Source of the DNA: Polyangiaceae bacterium
GTDB taxonomy: Bacteria > Myxococcota_A > Polyangia > Polyangiales > Polyangiaceae
Assembly: GCA_013361525.1 (NCBI GenBank)
Contig: JABFXY010000054.1
Span: 29,489 to 93,488 of the forward strand
Direction: 5' to 3'
DNA: 64,000 bases
How positions within the stretch are numbered: position 1 is the first letter of the stretch; each line of letters opens with the position of its first letter. The notes under the pieces were generated by a model. That model had not been told where the DNA came from. It was given only the letters and a program-made list of their open reading frames with translations, and did not search any database. Of the stretch, positions 27,125-36,538 are shown in pieces. Both the position numbers and the translations under genes were made by a program.

Positions 27125-28174
27125 CTACTTCGGGTCTTCGATGAACGCCGTCGCGAAGGGCTTTTCGTCGGCGGTGCCTTGGATGATCTCGACGCCGAGG
27201 GTGCGTGCGTAATACGCACCGACCTGCGACCGATACGTCGTCGCGAGGATCGATTCGCTCCCGCCCTTGCGCACGGATACGGCGATGCGCGTCGCGGCGT
27301 TCATGTTCGACGCAATGGCCCCGCCATTCTGTGTGAGCGCCGCGGTTGCGTAGGGGATCACGAACGACGCGGTCGGCCTGCCTTCGCACGCCGCGGTCTC
27401 GCATTCGCGGAAGGCATAGAGGGTGTCGGCCACGATGGTCTTCAGCTTGATCGTCTGCCGGCGAACGCTCACCGCTTTGCAAGCCTTGCGGTCGAACCAC
27501 CCGTCGACGATTTGGTACATCGAATCGCCGCTATCGGATTTCTTCGCCAAAAAGCCTTCCCAGCGAATGGCTTGGATCGGCTCGTTCGGCCCACAAAGGA
27601 TGCTCAGCCCGCCGTATTGTGTGCCGTTCATCGCGTAAAACGGCGCTTGGGCGGCGCCGATTCGAAGGCTCCCGGCGGTGAAGCCGTCGGTCGAGACGCT
27701 CACCGTGCTGTAGGCATAGCCGTAGCCGTACCCATAGCTGTTGTAGTCCTGCTTCTTGGCGACGACCTCTTTGGCCCATTCGCCCTCGAGCTTCTTCGGC
27801 GCCTCGGTGTCTTTGAATGCTGCGGGGACGACGGCCTGCGGCAACTTTTCGATATCGAATGGCACCGCCGTCCGTCGCCGATTGCGTGATTCGCCGACCC
27901 GCGCGCGTTTGTCGACGTAGCCGCGGACGCTCGCCTCGAGACCGATGGGATCGGGGATGTCGGCTGCCGATGCCTCGGCGGTGCCGCCCTCCGGCGAAGC
28001 GCTCGACGCGACCATCGTCGGACTGGAACCCTTCGAGCCCGCCACGGGCTTTTCTGGTGCCGTCGCGGTCTTGGACGGTTGAGCCGACGAGCTGCACGCA
28101 GCGAGCGACACGGAGAGCGAAATGCCGAGGAGCGCCGTCGCCATGGCGCCGATGTTGGTCGTGGGCGCCTTCAT
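27125..28174 (-). CDS. Lipoprotein of unknown function
   Basis: 349 aa from the ATG at 28174, which overlaps the stop of the upstream peroxidase-like gene (ATGA). Lipobox SLAAC near residue 27, then a Ser/Ala/Pro linker to ~70. A basic RNRRRTAVPFDIEKLPQAV segment and a Tyr/Gly run (YNSYGYGYGYAYS, about 145-157) are the most distinct features. The rest is beta-rich without recognisable enzyme motifs. Translational coupling indicates that it works with the YVTN/di-haem protein. Confidence 0.72.
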   Translation of the reverse strand: MKAPTTNIGAMATALLGISLSVSLAACSSSAQPSKTATAPEKPVAGSKGSSPTMVASSASPEGGTAEASAADIPDPIGLEASVRGYVDKRARVGESRNRRRTAVPFDIEKLPQAVVPAAFKDTEAPKKLEGEWAKEVVAKKQDYNSYGYGYGYAYSTVSVSTDGFTAGSLRIGAAQAPFYAMNGTQYGGLSILCGPNEPIQAIRWEGFLAKKSDSGDSMYQIVDGWFDRKACKAVSVRRQTIKLKTIVADTLYAFRECETAACEGRPTASFVIPYATAALTQNGGAIASNMNAATRIAVSVRKGGSESILATTYRSQVGAYYARTLGVEIIQGTADEKPFATAFIEDPK

Positions 28175-30183
28175 AGCGATTGCAGGTACGCCGCGAGGCT
28201 CTCTCGCTGGTGCACGTCGAGGTGGAGGGTATGGCCCATTTCGGAGTCGCTCGCCGACAGCATCTCGTCGAGCGTCTTGTAGCGACCATCGTGGAAGTAC
28301 GGCCCCGTCCCACGAACGAAGAGGAGCGACGGCGTGTCGAACTTGTCGTCGACGTCGGCGACGGCGCGGCTTCCGACGTCGTGGGTCGTCTTGTCGACAC
28401 CCTGACCATTGACGTGGCAGCCCGCGCACCCGAGCGTCGTGTCCATGAAGAGGGTTTTGCCCTCGGCCACGAGCTTCACCTTGTCGGCGGACTCGTTGCG
28501 CGGCGGAGCGGGCACCTTCTCCAGGTATTTCACGAGCGCCTCGAGCTCCGCGCCCTGCACGCCGGTGCCGCCGAGCCGGCTGAAGGTGTTGCCGAGATAG
28601 GTCTTCAAATCGCCGTGTTTGCCCTGCCAGCCGTAAGGCGCCGTGTTGGGTGCGCGGCCGGCGAGCATGATGGTCTGGCGCGGCCCGTCGGGTGTCGACC
28701 ACGTGAACGCATCGTCGCGGCCGTCGGGGTGGCAGCTCGCGCAAGCGACGCCGTCGTTGGCGATGCGGAGATCGTCCGTCGTGTGAAACAGGAGCCTACC
28801 GAGCGCGAGCTGTTTCTTCTCCGGCGTCGGATCGTAGGAGACGTTCACGACATCGACTTTGTCGGTGTTGAGGTCGACGACGGTCACGACACCTTCGAAT
28901 TGGGACCACACGACGGCGCGGCTCGCGCGCTCGTCCACCGCGAGGCCGGTCGGGCCAGACGGGACGGCCCAACGTCGGCGTTCGAGGCGAATGGGATCGG
29001 CGCCCCTGGTATCGAGCTCGAGCAGCGTGTCGGCACCGAGGCAAGTGACGAGCAACGTGCCGTTCTCGGCCCTGGTGGCGGCGGCGCGCGGCAGCAGGCA
29101 TTCCTGGGTCATCGGCGTGCCGAGCGACATTACCGCACGCGTGAGCGAGCGCTCCGCGCCGGCGTCGATGACGCTGACCATGGGCGCCTCTTTCGGGACG
29201 CCATTGCGTGCTTCGCCGTAATAGGCCTGCGACCTCACGTTCGGGTCGCCCGGATCGACGGTCACCATCGGCGCGAAGATCCGGCCTTGCGGCATCTCTG
29301 CCGGCGGCTTCTTCGCGGGGGCCGGTTTGGTCGGCCCGCCAGAAATCGGAGGCAGCTCCCCGCCGGTGCTCGGACCCGGACTGTTCGTGACCGAGGCCGC
29401 GAGTGCATATCCCTGCGAGCCGGAGCGCCGGCGCTCGGCGACGGTGCGTACGGTGAATTGAGAGGCGGTCGTCACGCCCATGTCGATCTCGCGAACGTCG
29501 TGAGAGCTCTTCGTGAGATCGATGACGCTGAGCTTCGCCCCGACCGCATGCGAGACGAAGGCGCGTTCTCCCCGCTCGTCGATCAGAATGGCGCGCGGCT
29601 CGCGCGGAAGGTCCAACGCGAAATCCGGCTTCAAGGTGGTGCTGTCGAGCGCGGTGACGGCGCCGCCCCAGCCGCTCGTGACGAGGACCTGCTTGTCGTC
29701 GGGCGTTGCAGCCATTGCGATCGGCTCTGCGGGGAGGGCTTGCTTGCAGAGGGAGGCGAGCTGCTGCGCCGGCTCGGTGGGAGGCTCGAGGATTTGCAGC
29801 TCGTTCTTGTCTTTCAACGTCACGGCGACGCGACCGTCCGCGAGCACGAGAAGCTGCGCCGGGCTGCCGTCGACCGGCGTCCGTGCAAGCTCGTCCTTCG
29901 AGTCGACGTCGATCGTGTAGACGACCATGCTGTCTTCGTCGGCGACGTACGCGAGCGTCCTATCGCCGTGTTGGGCGAGGGCGACCGCCCCGCTCTGCCT
30001 GGCGTCCGCGTAACGGGCCGCGCCGGTGCGGGGCGCCCGACGCTCGCAGCTCGCAGAGGTCTCCGTCATCGTCGAGCCTTGCGCGCCGGGGGCCTGCGGC
30101 GCGACCGCGCCCCCGCATCCCGCCCCGATCGCGAACGCTCCCGCAAGCCCTACCCACAGGACACCACCTAGGAGCCTCTTCAT
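28171..30183 (-). CDS. YVTN propeller fused to di-haem cytochrome c peroxidase-like domain
   Basis: 670 aa from the ATG at 30183 (GGAGG 8 bp upstream). Lipobox GAGC. The first ~430 residues form a YVTN-type propeller (VAYVADEDSMVVYTI, GWGGAVTALDSTTL, DERGERAFVSH). The C-terminal ~230 residues carry two haem-c motifs, CASCH and CAGCH, with the MauG/CCP-type context DGRDDAFTWSTPDGPRQT and GPYFHDGRYKTLDEML. Such proteins are periplasmic electron-transfer or oxidase enzymes. It heads a likely operon with the lipoprotein, the copper monooxygenase-like protein and the TetR regulator. Confidence 0.87.
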   Translation of the reverse strand: MKRLLGGVLWVGLAGAFAIGAGCGGAVAPQAPGAQGSTMTETSASCERRAPRTGAARYADARQSGAVALAQHGDRTLAYVADEDSMVVYTIDVDSKDELARTPVDGSPAQLLVLADGRVAVTLKDKNELQILEPPTEPAQQLASLCKQALPAEPIAMAATPDDKQVLVTSGWGGAVTALDSTTLKPDFALDLPREPRAILIDERGERAFVSHAVGAKLSVIDLTKSSHDVREIDMGVTTASQFTVRTVAERRRSGSQGYALAASVTNSPGPSTGGELPPISGGPTKPAPAKKPPAEMPQGRIFAPMVTVDPGDPNVRSQAYYGEARNGVPKEAPMVSVIDAGAERSLTRAVMSLGTPMTQECLLPRAAATRAENGTLLVTCLGADTLLELDTRGADPIRLERRRWAVPSGPTGLAVDERASRAVVWSQFEGVVTVVDLNTDKVDVVNVSYDPTPEKKQLALGRLLFHTTDDLRIANDGVACASCHPDGRDDAFTWSTPDGPRQTIMLAGRAPNTAPYGWQGKHGDLKTYLGNTFSRLGGTGVQGAELEALVKYLEKVPAPPRNESADKVKLVAEGKTLFMDTTLGCAGCHVNGQGVDKTTHDVGSRAVADVDDKFDTPSLLFVRGTGPYFHDGRYKTLDEMLSASDSEMGHTLHLDVHQRESLAAYLQSL

Positions 30184-30339
30184 GCGAATACCCTCCAGCA
30201 TCGCGCGTCCGGACACGCGAACGCTCACCACGTCGCAACGAGACGTCGGAATGTGACAAATCGAGAATCTGATTCTCGATCGGAAACCAAGGAAATCAGG
30301 TCGAGCAGGGAGCGCGCGTTTCGCGGAGCGCCGCGAACC

Positions 30340-30361
30340 CTCACCCCCGCGAGGGGGTGAG
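30340..30361. terminator. Perfect 9-bp hairpin with GCGA loop
   Basis: CTCACCCCC (30340-30348), loop GCGA, GGGGGTGAG (30353-30361). Located between the end of the esterase gene (30464, minus) and the promoter side of the peroxidase operon (30183, minus), 103 bp past the esterase stop. Confidence 0.55.
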
Positions 30362-30463
30362 CGGCGTGTAGCGGAACCGCGCTCGCTGGTTTGAGACGAG
30401 CCCCGCCGCCGGAAGTTCCCGGGCCGGGCTGGGGCGCCGCAATTTACGTTCGGTCGAGGCTCG

Positions 30464-31786
30464 TCATTCCCGTGCGCCGGCGCTCACGTTGAGCTCGGCG
30501 AGCGCGGCGAGTTGCTGCTCTCCCTCGCGATCGGAGAGATAGGTCGAGTAAATCGTGTTGAGGAAGCGCTCGACGCCGTGGACCACGAGCGCGGTGCGCA
30601 GGCTCGGGAACACTTCGAAAGCGTGCTGCGCGCCCGGCACCTCGGCGTACACGACCGGCGCCTTGGACGTCTTTCGTAACGCTTCGACGAAATGGCGCGC
30701 CTCCGCGACCGGCACGAGCGTGTCGCGATCGCCGTGAATCACCAGGAATGGCGGCGCCTGGGCGTGGGTGTGGCCGATTGGCGATGCCTTCTCGAAGCGC
30801 TCGCGCGCGAGCTTGAACGACGCCTTCACGACGGCGGTCTCCAGGAGGCGCATCAGCCCCTTGTGCGGCCAGACGCCGAAACGATCCGTGAAGTCGTAGA
30901 CCCCATAAAAGGTGACGCACGCGCGAACCGACGTGTCGACGTGCTCGAATCCCGTTTGCAGGGTGCGGTCGTTCGCCGTGAGCGCGACGAGCGACGCCAG
31001 ATGGCCACCCGCGGATCCGCCCGTCACCACGACGAAGTTCGGATCGCCGCCGAGCGCCGCGATGTTCTCGCGAATCCAAGCGAGCACCCGCTTCAGATCG
31101 AGCAGCGGATCGGGGAACGTCGCGCGCGGGCTGAGGCGATAGTTGGCGCTGACGCAGATCCATCCCCGCGACGCGAGGTGCGTGACCAGCGGCAGGCCCT
31201 GCTGGTTCTTGTTGCCGACGACCCAAGCGCCGCCGTGAATCTGCAAGAGGACCGGTCTGTCGCGCAGCTGCCGGCGCTGGCGGTACACGTCGAGATGAAG
31301 CTCGAGCCCGTTGCCCTCGTGGTAGACGATGTCGCGCATTCGCTGCACGTCGGGGTGCCGAATGAAGAAGGGGAACAGCAGCTGGCTCCACCCGAATCGG
31401 AGCGGCGGCAGGTCCCTGACCGACGGGTCGATGCGCGCGCTGTAGTCCTCGCCGAGGCCTTCGCGGAGCGCGCGGTCGACGACGCCCTCCGCGGCGCGTG
31501 CGCTCTCGAGGCATTTCGCGAGGAAGAGCCACGACACGATGTCGACGCCGAGCCCCACCCAACCCGGCCAATCGCTCAGCGCCCCGAGCGCCACACATGC
31601 GGCGGCGAGCCCCACCTGCGCGAGCAGGGTGTGGCCCACGAGCTCGGAGGTCAGCCAACCGGCCAGGAAGCTCGCCACCGCGAGCGGCGCAGGCCGGCGC
31701 AATGGCCAGTGCACGTTCAGCGTGAAGAGGGCCCCGATCGTCGCAATGGCGAGGAACAGCCACGAGACATCGAGCGGAAAAGCCAT
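30464..31786 (-). CDS. Membrane-linked alpha/beta hydrolase (HSL-type carboxylesterase)
   Basis: 440 aa from the ATG at 31786; the longer frame to 32005 overlaps the upstream gene. Three or four hydrophobic segments in the first ~125 residues (VSWLFLAIATIGALF, PLAVASFLAGWLT, VGLAAACVALGAL) form a membrane anchor. The hydrolase follows: oxyanion motif HGGAWVVG, nucleophile GGSAGG, acid in IHGDRDTLVP, His in PGAQHAFEVF. This is the hormone-sensitive-lipase (acetyl-hydrolase) type. Substrate unknown. It lies 10 bp from the upstream glycosyltransferase-like gene, so the pair is probably cotranscribed. Confidence 0.87.
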   Translation of the reverse strand: MAFPLDVSWLFLAIATIGALFTLNVHWPLRRPAPLAVASFLAGWLTSELVGHTLLAQVGLAAACVALGALSDWPGWVGLGVDIVSWLFLAKCLESARAAEGVVDRALREGLGEDYSARIDPSVRDLPPLRFGWSQLLFPFFIRHPDVQRMRDIVYHEGNGLELHLDVYRQRRQLRDRPVLLQIHGGAWVVGNKNQQGLPLVTHLASRGWICVSANYRLSPRATFPDPLLDLKRVLAWIRENIAALGGDPNFVVVTGGSAGGHLASLVALTANDRTLQTGFEHVDTSVRACVTFYGVYDFTDRFGVWPHKGLMRLLETAVVKASFKLARERFEKASPIGHTHAQAPPFLVIHGDRDTLVPVAEARHFVEALRKTSKAPVVYAEVPGAQHAFEVFPSLRTALVVHGVERFLNTIYSTYLSDREGEQQLAALAELNVSAGARE

Positions 31787-31796
31787 GCTCCGATCT

Positions 31797-33137
31797 TCAG
31801 CTTTCGCGCCGTCGGCTGCGCAGGCGCAGGCCGATCGGGACATACACGGACAATGCCAGCCACATGATGAATGGATCGTAGGGGACGCGCAGCCGCGCCT
31901 CCCCGAAGAAGATCCACGCCACGGCGAGCAATGCAAAGACTTGCGCGGCGACGAGCCCATTGCGTGAATCGGGTTGCCGCACGATCCGGAAAAGAGCGAC
32001 GACAAGACCCGGGATCCACGCGACCTGCAGAATCGCCCAGACGTTCGCGACGACGCCCTTGGTGGGCCACGGAAGGTTGTACGCGTAGAGCAGTAGCAGG
32101 TGCGTCGCGCTGTATTTCAGCTGACGGAGCGGACCCGTCCGCTGCATGCACTCACCGGCCAGCTTGCGAGCAGCCGATTCGTCCCAGATCTCTCCTTCGA
32201 TCTTCAGATCGGTGCCGTACGCGGGGTCGAGGTCGACGATCGGCTTCCAGCCGTGTTTGTCCTGAAACGTCGCGAGGTGTTTCAACGACGGCACCTCGAA
32301 CCCGCTCGACCGCGTGTCGGTCGCCGACAAACGCGTCGGGTGGCAGCGGCCGAATGCGAGGTTGAATCCGCCGTTCGTCGAGACGAACCCCCACCTGTCG
32401 GTATGATGGTGAACGCGGTGCGCGGACAACATCGCGACGATCGCAATGGGCACGACGAAGAGCAATGCGGGCAACACGCGGCGCTCGGTTGGGGCCGGCG
32501 GCGACGAGCGGTTCTTCCAGCGCCGAGCGACGATGAGACAACCCATGAGCGCGAGCGAGACGACGACTTGCGGTCGGACCGTCATCGCGAGCGCGAACGC
32601 GATGCCGGCGAACGCCGCGTCGCGCGTCCGTCGCTCGTCGTCGAATCGGACCGAGTAAAAGACCGCTGCCGCGAGGGCGCACGAGAATGGCACCTCCGAG
32701 AGCACGAACGAGCCGAGCATGATGAGCGGCACATGCACGACGAGGAGCGTCCCGAAGATCGACAGCAAGAGGCGCCGGTTCTCCGCAGGGGCGAGCCGCT
32801 GCGCCAACGCGAACGCGAACCCGACCGCGGCAGCGCCGAGGCCTGCGAATGCGATGCCGATCGGCGCGCGGGCTTCACGCCCGAACACCGCTCGAATGCC
32901 GGCCACGAACACGTGGGTCCCATAGGGGAAAAACGTGGAGGTCGGCCGCTTCGTGCTCCACGGGACGTCGAGCGCTTCGGTCGCGCGCCGTACGTACCCC
33001 GCCATGTCGCTCGTCACGTAATCGAGCGGCGGATGAACGAAGAGGTTATAGACGAGCCGCACCACGAACGCCGCGGCGACGACGGTCAAGAGCGCGCGAT
33101 GACGCGCCAGGCGGGAGGAAAGGAAGGCCGTGAGCAA
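31797..33137 (-). CDS. GT-C-type membrane glycosyltransferase (GT39-like)
   Basis: About 446 aa if the TTG at 33137 is used; the start is uncertain because the frame runs to 33197 and overlaps the divergent gene at 33130. At least eight hydrophobic helices are visible. An Asp-bearing first loop (DYVTSDMAGYVRRATEAL) matches the PMT/ArnT-type 'DxxxY..A' active loop of GT-C enzymes using polyprenyl-phosphate sugars. Other clear segments are TVRPQVVVSLALMG and VPYDPFIMWLAL near the end. Acceptor unknown. Confidence 0.68.
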   Translation of the reverse strand: MLTAFLSSRLARHRALLTVVAAAFVVRLVYNLFVHPPLDYVTSDMAGYVRRATEALDVPWSTKRPTSTFFPYGTHVFVAGIRAVFGREARAPIGIAFAGLGAAAVGFAFALAQRLAPAENRRLLLSIFGTLLVVHVPLIMLGSFVLSEVPFSCALAAAVFYSVRFDDERRTRDAAFAGIAFALAMTVRPQVVVSLALMGCLIVARRWKNRSSPPAPTERRVLPALLFVVPIAIVAMLSAHRVHHHTDRWGFVSTNGGFNLAFGRCHPTRLSATDTRSSGFEVPSLKHLATFQDKHGWKPIVDLDPAYGTDLKIEGEIWDESAARKLAGECMQRTGPLRQLKYSATHLLLLYAYNLPWPTKGVVANVWAILQVAWIPGLVVALFRIVRQPDSRNGLVAAQVFALLAVAWIFFGEARLRVPYDPFIMWLALSVYVPIGLRLRSRRRES

Positions 33138-34128
33138 GACGAAAGAGCGGGCCAGTATAGTCGCGCAACACGACCCGGGGCTCGCTCCGCGGATCACGGC
33201 GCGGCGGCCGCTGTTCTACGAGCGCGGCGCGGACCCGATCGAAGACCGTCCGCGCCACGTTCGCGCGGCGTCGTCCGTCGTCCGCTTCCTCGGCACGCTC
33301 TTCGTCGTACAGGACGACGCTCTGTTCCTCGCCCGAATCGACGAATCGACGTTCCGAGTCGCCGACGTGCTCCTCCCCCGCGGGCCCGGGGCGCTTCGAT
33401 TGTTCGACGACGTTCGTGGGAACAAGGCGGACAAGCTCGACCTCGAGGCAGCAGCCGTCGTCCCATCCAGCGAGGGTGAGGTGCTGCTCGCGTTCGGGTC
33501 CGGCTCGACGCCGGTCCGCGAGCGCATCGTGGTGCTCCGGCCGCGCGGCGATTCCCTCGACGTGAGGATCGCGGACGGCGCGGCGCTTTATGCGCAGATG
33601 CGCGCCGATCGAAGCTTCAGCGGCAGCGAGCTCAACATCGAAGGCGCGCTCCTCGACGGCCGCGATCTGCTGTTCTTCCAGCGCGGCAATGGCAAAGCGG
33701 TCGACGATCTCAAGCCGGTCGACGCGACAGCGAGGGTGGACGCCGCCGAGCTGCTCGCACACCTCGAAGGCCGAGGTCCGTGTCCTTCGCCGCACGAAAT
33801 CGCGCGTTACGAGCTCGGGTCGATCGGCGGCTGCCGGCTCACGTTCACCGATGCCAGCTGGTATCGAGGCTCGGCCGTGTACGTCGCCGCCGCGGAAGCG
33901 AGCCCGGACGCAATCACCGACGGCCCGGTCGCCGGCGTCGCCATCGGCACGTTGGGCGGACCCGGCGCCGTTCGTTATGGTCTATTGCGGGACGAGCGCG
34001 GTGAGCTCTCGTGCGACAAGGTCGAGGGTATCGTCGAGGCTGCTGGCGGTGGCCTCATCGGTGTCATCGATCGCGACGATCCCGACGCTCCGGCGGAGCT
34101 CGTTCACATCGATTGTGATATCGCATAG
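33130..34128 (+). CDS. Beta-propeller-like protein (DUF6929-like)
   Basis: 332 aa from the GTG at 33130, with a strong GGAGGAAAGGAAGG upstream. No signal peptide. Beta-strand-rich sequence with LFVVQDDALFLARID, NIEGALLDGRDLLFFQRGN and GSAVYVAAAEASPDA resembles the phytase-like/DUF6929 propellers; the 'RGN' after FFQ is typical. A role is not known. It converges with the kinase-hydrolase gene and shares a terminator with it. Confidence 0.6.
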   Translation: MSKTKERASIVAQHDPGLAPRITARRPLFYERGADPIEDRPRHVRAASSVVRFLGTLFVVQDDALFLARIDESTFRVADVLLPRGPGALRLFDDVRGNKADKLDLEAAAVVPSSEGEVLLAFGSGSTPVRERIVVLRPRGDSLDVRIADGAALYAQMRADRSFSGSELNIEGALLDGRDLLFFQRGNGKAVDDLKPVDATARVDAAELLAHLEGRGPCPSPHEIARYELGSIGGCRLTFTDASWYRGSAVYVAAAEASPDAITDGPVAGVAIGTLGGPGAVRYGLLRDERGELSCDKVEGIVEAAGGGLIGVIDRDDPDAPAELVHIDCDIA

Positions 34129-34130
34129 CG

Positions 34131-34158
34131 CGCATTTCACGTTTCGTCGTGAAATGCG
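34131..34158. terminator. Bidirectional terminator hairpin
   Basis: Perfect 11-bp stem CGCATTTCACG (34131-34141) / CGTGAAATGCG (34148-34158), loop TTTCGT. It lies 2 bp after the plus-strand stop and contains the last codons and stop of the minus-strand gene at 34137. Confidence 0.7.
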
Positions 34159-36080
34159 TCGATGGCCTCCAAACAAACCACCGGAATGCCCCGTTCGCTC
34201 ACGTCGTGACGCATCGTCGCGGCGTGCGGCCCGCGGTATTCGACGACACGCGACGCGCCACCCGCGAAGCCGCAAACGTCCGTGATTCGATCGGGCGAAG
34301 GTCTCAGCGCCAGGGATCGAAGCCCGGAGCGTGAGGGCACATCGAGGACGCGTTCATCGAATGGAAGGTCGTGGGCGCGCAATAGGTCCCGCGCGCCATT
34401 GCGGTCGAGATCGTGGAAGCTCGCGGCATGAAAGAAGAGCTCGAGCGGTCGCTCGAGCGGTGAGTCGAGGACGAGCCTATCCACCGCGGGGTGGATGGCG
34501 GCCACGTCCATCGCGGCAGCCGCCCCGTGGCTCGCCGCGATCAGCGTTACGGCGGAGACATCGAGCGCCGTCACGGCGTAATCGACGACTTGAACGAGCA
34601 GCGGGACCTCCCAAACGCCGCCGGTGACGAGCGGTTGGCCCTTGGCATTTCGCACGCCGAGACGAGCGGCGAGGAAGCAGCCTCGATGGCCGCGCTCGAT
34701 CAAGGTGCGAACGAGCGGCGTCGCCGCGTCGATCCCCGCGCGAAACCCGGGGACGAGGACGTATGCGCGGTTGGAACTCGGTGCCCGACGATAACCGAGC
34801 TCGGCGAACGTCCCCGGCGGCGTCGGTATTCGCAATCGCGTGAGCGCACCCTTCGAGGTATTCGCCGCGGACGGCGCATTGCCCGGCCCTGCGGGCATGA
34901 CCTCGTGGCAATACAAATCGAGCGGGCTATGGCCGAGCGAAGGCTCGAGCACGTCACGGTAATGGTGATAAGGCCGCACCGATACCGTCGGAATGGGAAG
35001 CTCAGCCGCATTCAGCACGCGGTGGAGGCGCCCTGTCGCCGATCGTGCAATCGATGCCAAAGCTACCGCGCGCGATGCCGGCTCGGTGTTGGCCCAGGCG
35101 GCGACGGCGCTGTCGAGCACGGCCGGCGGCAGGCCCTGGGCAGGCACGAAATCACCCGACGCGAGCCGTTCGACAGCGATTTCGTCGGAGGACATCGCCT
35201 CGTCGGGGTCGACGAGGAACGAATGGACATCGACATCCTCGTCGAGCGGGAACCAGCGCCAGAAATCGCGCACGAATACATGATTGCCGGGGCTCGAAAG
35301 CTTCTCCTCCGCGGAGGCGGGGGCCGCGACGGCGCTCGGCGCGGAAGGGCCGTCTGCGAGCTTTGCGCGGTAGGCGCGGACATACGCGTCGAAGCTTCGT
35401 GCGTCCGCAATCCGCGCGACGTCGCCGACCTTCATCTTGGGACCCGCGTCGAGCAGCACCCAGCGGCCGTCCCAGGCGAGGTTCTTCGGTGAGACGTCGA
35501 GGGCGATCTGCCACGCATCGAGCCCGTGGCGAACCACGTCGAGCACCGCTTCGAGCGCGACGCGCTGCACGCGATCAATCGTCGATCGTACGAGGAGCTC
35601 TGCGAGCGTCGGCCCCGTGACGAGCTCCTTCGCGAGGAAATGATCGCCGAATGCGACGATGCGCGCGCAACCGAGCTCGGGCCGATCGGCGAGCTTTGCG
35701 GCCGTGCGGCGTTCGACGCGAAACGCTTCTCGGAAGAAGGCGAGCCGCGCCCTGGCGCGTTTGACGGCGACCACGCGCGCCGTTTCTTCCAGCGTCGCGC
35801 GATGTACGACGCCGACCAGGCCGCTGCCGATGACCGGCCCGAGACGCGCCGCCTCTTCACCGATGCGAACGACGGCGCCCTCGTGCAGCGCCTCGGTCGC
35901 GTCGATCAGACGCCGTTTGAGGCTCGCGCTCTTGGTGATCGCGCTGACGAGGGCGAGCTGACGCGTCGTCAGGCGAGGCCGGAGCGACGAGCCCGCCGCG
36001 GAGCCCACGCCCGACGGGTCGTCGCCGACGGCGGCCTCTGCGGCGGTGCCTGCGACGGTGCCCGCGGCGACACCGCTCAT
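34137..36080 (-). CDS. Fusion: protein-kinase-like domain + alpha/beta hydrolase
   Basis: 647 aa. Residues ~75-225 have a kinase-like core: Gly loop IGSGLVGVVH (83-92), VAVKRAR with Lys107, a catalytic-loop equivalent LDVSPKNL (Asp195, Asn200) and a shortened DxG segment LLDAG (Asp211). The His of HRD is replaced. A variable linker follows, then residues ~435-647 form an alpha/beta hydrolase with AYVLVPGF, nucleophile elbow AASHGAA near 532, and a final ...HAATM... His segment. It has no signal peptide. It overlaps the upstream TerB-like gene by one base (TAATG), so both are coupled. Could be an abhydrolase controlled by a lipid- or small-molecule-kinase-like domain; function unknown. Confidence 0.72.
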   Translation of the reverse strand: MSGVAAGTVAGTAAEAAVGDDPSGVGSAAGSSLRPRLTTRQLALVSAITKSASLKRRLIDATEALHEGAVVRIGEEAARLGPVIGSGLVGVVHRATLEETARVVAVKRARARLAFFREAFRVERRTAAKLADRPELGCARIVAFGDHFLAKELVTGPTLAELLVRSTIDRVQRVALEAVLDVVRHGLDAWQIALDVSPKNLAWDGRWVLLDAGPKMKVGDVARIADARSFDAYVRAYRAKLADGPSAPSAVAAPASAEEKLSSPGNHVFVRDFWRWFPLDEDVDVHSFLVDPDEAMSSDEIAVERLASGDFVPAQGLPPAVLDSAVAAWANTEPASRAVALASIARSATGRLHRVLNAAELPIPTVSVRPYHHYRDVLEPSLGHSPLDLYCHEVMPAGPGNAPSAANTSKGALTRLRIPTPPGTFAELGYRRAPSSNRAYVLVPGFRAGIDAATPLVRTLIERGHRGCFLAARLGVRNAKGQPLVTGGVWEVPLLVQVVDYAVTALDVSAVTLIAASHGAAAAMDVAAIHPAVDRLVLDSPLERPLELFFHAASFHDLDRNGARDLLRAHDLPFDERVLDVPSRSGLRSLALRPSPDRITDVCGFAGGASRVVEYRGPHAATMRHDVSERGIPVVCLEAIDAFHDET

Positions 36081-36538
36081 TACTTCTTCTTCGGAAAGAG
36101 CGCCTTGCGCAGATGTTTGACGGCGTGCTCGAGCTCCACCAGCGATTCGATCGATCGCAGCGTGCTTCCGTCGACACCGACGAGCTTTGCGGCTGTCGCG
36201 ACGGCGCTCTTCTCTTTTGCGGCGTAGGTGCCGTCGGCGCGCGCCAGCTCGACCGCGTCGCGCACCAACATGCGCGCCCGCAGCCCGCCGCCCTTCATCT
36301 TCGGGAGGATCTCGTCGAGCGCCGCGCCGTTCGGATCGAAGGCCTCGACGTCTTTTCGCACGTCGGCGGGCACGCCCAACCGCTCCATGCCTTTCGAAAG
36401 TGCGCGCTGCTCCGCCTCGGGGAAGGAGCCGTCCGCGCTGGCGATGAGCTTCAGCGCTTTGAAATACGAGGCGACATCTTGGTCGGCGCCGGGGAGACGG
36501 CCATAACGTTCGCGGACTCGCTCTTCATTGAGGGCCAC
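36080..36538 (-). CDS. TerB-like (tellurite-resistance/DjlA-type) protein
   Basis: 152 aa, all helical. Two TerB-type acidic metal-binding turns are visible, IASADGSFPEAEQRAL (about 32-47) and LARADGTYAAKEKSAV (about 96-111), each 'ADGxxxxxE'. TerB-fold proteins bind divalent metal at membranes and occur in stress and envelope modules. Cytosolic. Translationally coupled to the kinase-hydrolase fusion, which suggests a common function. Start at 36538 has GGAGG nearby. Confidence 0.82.
   Translation of the reverse strand: MALNEERVRERYGRLPGADQDVASYFKALKLIASADGSFPEAEQRALSKGMERLGVPADVRKDVEAFDPNGAALDEILPKMKGGGLRARMLVRDAVELARADGTYAAKEKSAVATAAKLVGVDGSTLRSIESLVELEHAVKHLRKALFPKKK

Noticed and set aside
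28180..30171. 663-aa plus-strand frame opposite the YVTN/di-haem gene
   Set aside because: No motif; the minus strand holds CxxCH motifs, a lipobox and a good ribosome site.
32100..33479. 459-aa plus-strand frame opposite the membrane glycosyltransferase
   Set aside because: Very rich in Arg/Glu/Asp with no hydrophobic pattern, whereas the minus frame shows regular membrane helices.
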